A DNA stretch of 64,000 nucleotides from Smaragdicoccus niigatensis DSM 44881 = NBRC 103563 (GTDB lineage Bacteria; Actinomycetota; Actinomycetes; Mycobacteriales; Mycobacteriaceae). Shown here piece after piece: positions 62,645 to 64,000 of the stretch (position 1 is the first letter of the stretch; each line of letters starts with the position of its first letter). The position numbers and the translations under genes were made by a program. The notes below the pieces were generated by a model. The model was given only the letters and a program-made list of their open reading frames with translations, did no database searches and was not told where the DNA came from. The stretch spans positions 124,001-188,000 of the forward strand of contig NZ_AQXZ01000013.1 of the NCBI RefSeq assembly GCF_000380645.1, read 5' to 3'.

Positions 62645-63289
62645 ATGGCGACCAGGTGGGGTGATCGTGACGCCCGGCGCCGAGACATACTCGCCGCCGG
62701 GCGTGAACTCATTACGCGCCAAGGGTATTCAGCGCTCCAGATGCGTGACGTCGCACGCGGTGCAGGCATCAGTCCCGGAACGGTGTACACGTATTACCCA
62801 ACCAAGGAAGCGCTGTTCGCGGCGCTCTACGCCGACCGCACCGACCGGTTCGCAGACACCTTGGAAGCAGCGCTGAACACCTGCTCCGATCTTGAAGAGT
62901 TGCTCGTCTCGATCGCGGACGACTACGTCGAGCTGTACCGGATCTTCGGCAAGAACCTCGACGTCGTCGAAGTCATGTCGAGCCCGTTGCGTAAAGACCC
63001 GGAGGTCGGCGGCCGTCTCGTCCAATCGACCGGGCGCGCGATCGCACTGCTGCGCGCGGCCGTCGAGGCGCACGTTCCACCAGAGGTCAACAGCGACCAA
63101 GCGGCGGCCCTCATGTGGGCAACGATGAACGGCCTCGCCGAACAGTTCACGTCGAGCCGACGGGTGATGCATGCCAATTCCCTCGAAGATCTCGTTCGTT
63201 TCGCAGCACGCACGTTGATCGGCGGTCTGGCCAGCACCAACAAGCACGCAGGAAGCCGGACCTTCCTTGCGGAACCGACCCACATGTGA
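62645..63289 (+). CDS. TetR-family regulator upstream of the EthA-like monooxygenase
   Basis: A 214-residue TetR protein. RRRDILAAGRELITRQGYSA begins the DNA-binding domain, and DVARGAGISPGTVYTYYPTK (about 35-54) is the helix-turn-helix. The ligand domain is unassigned. ATG 62645 has GGAGGG directly upstream. A 21-bp palindrome precedes it, and the EthA-like monooxygenase gene follows on the same strand 50 bases later. This differs from M. tuberculosis, where ethR is divergent from ethA, but the pairing of a TetR with an EthA-type enzyme is the same. Confidence 0.88.
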   Translation: MATRWGDRDARRRDILAAGRELITRQGYSALQMRDVARGAGISPGTVYTYYPTKEALFAALYADRTDRFADTLEAALNTCSDLEELLVSIADDYVELYRIFGKNLDVVEVMSSPLRKDPEVGGRLVQSTGRAIALLRAAVEAHVPPEVNSDQAAALMWATMNGLAEQFTSSRRVMHANSLEDLVRFAARTLIGGLASTNKHAGSRTFLAEPTHM

Positions 63290-63339
63290 CCCACAACACA
63301 ACTAGCGTGAACATCGATGCTCAATCTCAGGAGGATGCC

Positions 63340-64000
63340 GTGGGCGATAAGGGCACAAAGCATTTCGACGTTCTGATTCTCGGAGCCGGTCTCTCGGGCA
63401 TTGGAATGGCGTGCCGCCTTATCAAGGAAGAGACTGGCCTGTCGTACGCCATCATCGAGCGCCGCGAGCGCGTCGGCGGCACGTGGGACCTCTTCAAATA
63501 CCCCGGCATTCGCTCCGACTCCGACATGTACACCTTCGGGTTCGGGTTCCGCCCGTGGACCGGAACCCACATGCTGGCCCCTGGCGCGGCCATCCGGCAG
63601 TACGTCGAAGACACCGCCAACGAGTACGGCGTGTTGGACAACGTCCACTTCGGACTGAAGTTCACCAAGGCATCCTGGTCGAGCGCCGACGAGTTGTGGA
63701 CCGTGGAAGTGGTCAACGAGGCCACCGGCGCGAAGGACACGTACACGAGTCGCTTCATCGCCGGTTGTACCGGCTACTACAACTACGACAAGGGCTACCG
63801 CCCGAGTTGGCCCGGCGAGGAGGACTTCAAGGGGCAGTGGGTGCACCCGCAGTTCTGGCCGGAAGACCTCGATTACGCGGGTAAGAAGGTCGTCGTGATT
63901 GGATCCGGCGCGACTGCGGTCACGCTGATTCCGAACATGGTCGACAAGGTCGGGCACGTCACGATGCTGCAGCGCTCCCCGACCTACATCATGCCGATTC
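63340..64000 (+). CDS. EthA-like Baeyer-Villiger monooxygenase (5' part, cut by window end)
   Basis: The first 220 codons of a flavin monooxygenase. GAGLSGIG (about 14-21) binds FAD, the RRERVGGTWDLFKYPGIRSD segment follows, F163-x-G-x3-H-x3-WP is the Baeyer-Villiger fingerprint, and GSGATAV near 190 begins the NADPH fold. It is close to M. tuberculosis EthA (Rv3854c) as remembered, including TMLQRSPTYI. GTG 63340 has AGGAGG 5 bases upstream; GTG 63307 in frame is less likely. The rest lies outside the window. Confidence 0.93.
   Translation, partial: MGDKGTKHFDVLILGAGLSGIGMACRLIKEETGLSYAIIERRERVGGTWDLFKYPGIRSDSDMYTFGFGFRPWTGTHMLAPGAAIRQYVEDTANEYGVLDNVHFGLKFTKASWSSADELWTVEVVNEATGAKDTYTSRFIAGCTGYYNYDKGYRPSWPGEEDFKGQWVHPQFWPEDLDYAGKKVVVIGSGATAVTLIPNMVDKVGHVTMLQRSPTYIMPI

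Overview
The window is a GC-rich chromosomal segment of a mycolic-acid actinomycete (order Mycobacteriales, for example Gordonia, Williamsia or Rhodococcus; the genus cannot be fixed from the sequence alone). This rests on the actinobacterial one-piece 2-oxoglutarate dehydrogenase/decarboxylase Kgd, the frequent GTG starts and ATGA/GTGA gene overlaps, and a gene order that, from memory, follows the Mycobacterium tuberculosis Rv1248c-Rv1201c block: kgd, corA, a 17M-like stress protein, an MgtE-N/CBS protein, a DUF1003 protein, a transglycosylase, mrp, tatB, htrA, rseA, sigE, an O-methyltransferase, glgC, glgA, a DUF3117 protein, tag, a DivIVA-like protein, gpgS, folP2, LOG proteins, dapE and dapD. 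No rRNA, tRNA, CRISPR array, insertion sequence or prophage was recognised.

Layout. 1-3.8 kb: the end of an ABC exporter overlapping kgd, then a strong terminator. 3.9-6.6 kb: two tandem paralogous esterases and an SDR. 6.6-11.4 kb: a TetR gene divergent from a three-gene oxygenase operon (AurF-like diiron oxygenase, BVMO-like flavoprotein with a DUF4873-like tail, fused ferredoxin/NADP reductase). 11.4-13.9 kb: cardiolipin synthase and a purine nucleoside permease-like lipoprotein. 13.9-25.2 kb: a lipid/acyl-CoA catabolic region (CoA transferase, acyl-CoA dehydrogenase, SDR, MaoC hydratase, SRPBCC protein, Ltp-type thiolase), a TetR regulator, an aldehyde dehydrogenase, an alpha/beta hydrolase, malic enzyme and a small lipoprotein. 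25.3-33.6 kb: a PHP phosphoesterase, a YdeP-type formate dehydrogenase-like enzyme with FdhD, a FUSC membrane protein, a PucR-type regulator and a CDF transporter. 33.7-41.2 kb: CorA, a cupin and a large SARP-type regulatory ATPase, then the magnesium-related block. 41.5-47.7 kb: cell wall, Fe-S carrier, Tat and the SigE envelope-stress cluster. 47.8-53.8 kb: glycogen genes, a serine hydrolase, an rRNA methyltransferase and DNA repair. 53.8-61.6 kb: LtrA, methylglucose lipopolysaccharide and lysine/DAP genes. 61.6-64 kb: a quinone reductase-like gene and a TetR/EthA-like monooxygenase pair cut by the window end.

How the genes fit together. The most informative regulatory structure is one operator, ACATAC-N6-GTATGT, found twice. 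One copy lies in the -35/-10 spacer of the thiolase operon promoter. The other lies in the shared spacer of two overlapping divergent promoters that drive the aldehyde dehydrogenase-TetR pair and the hydrolase. This ties about 9.4 kb into a probable regulon controlled by the TetR protein encoded between the sites. A second TetR palindrome sits in the promoter of the diiron oxygenase operon, and a third precedes the EthA-like pair. The SARP-type ATPase is preceded by 11/12-bp spaced TTGCRS repeats and appears to be transcribed as a leaderless mRNA. The strongest candidate for an undescribed system is the diiron oxygenase/flavoprotein/fused reductase operon at 7.2-11.4 kb.
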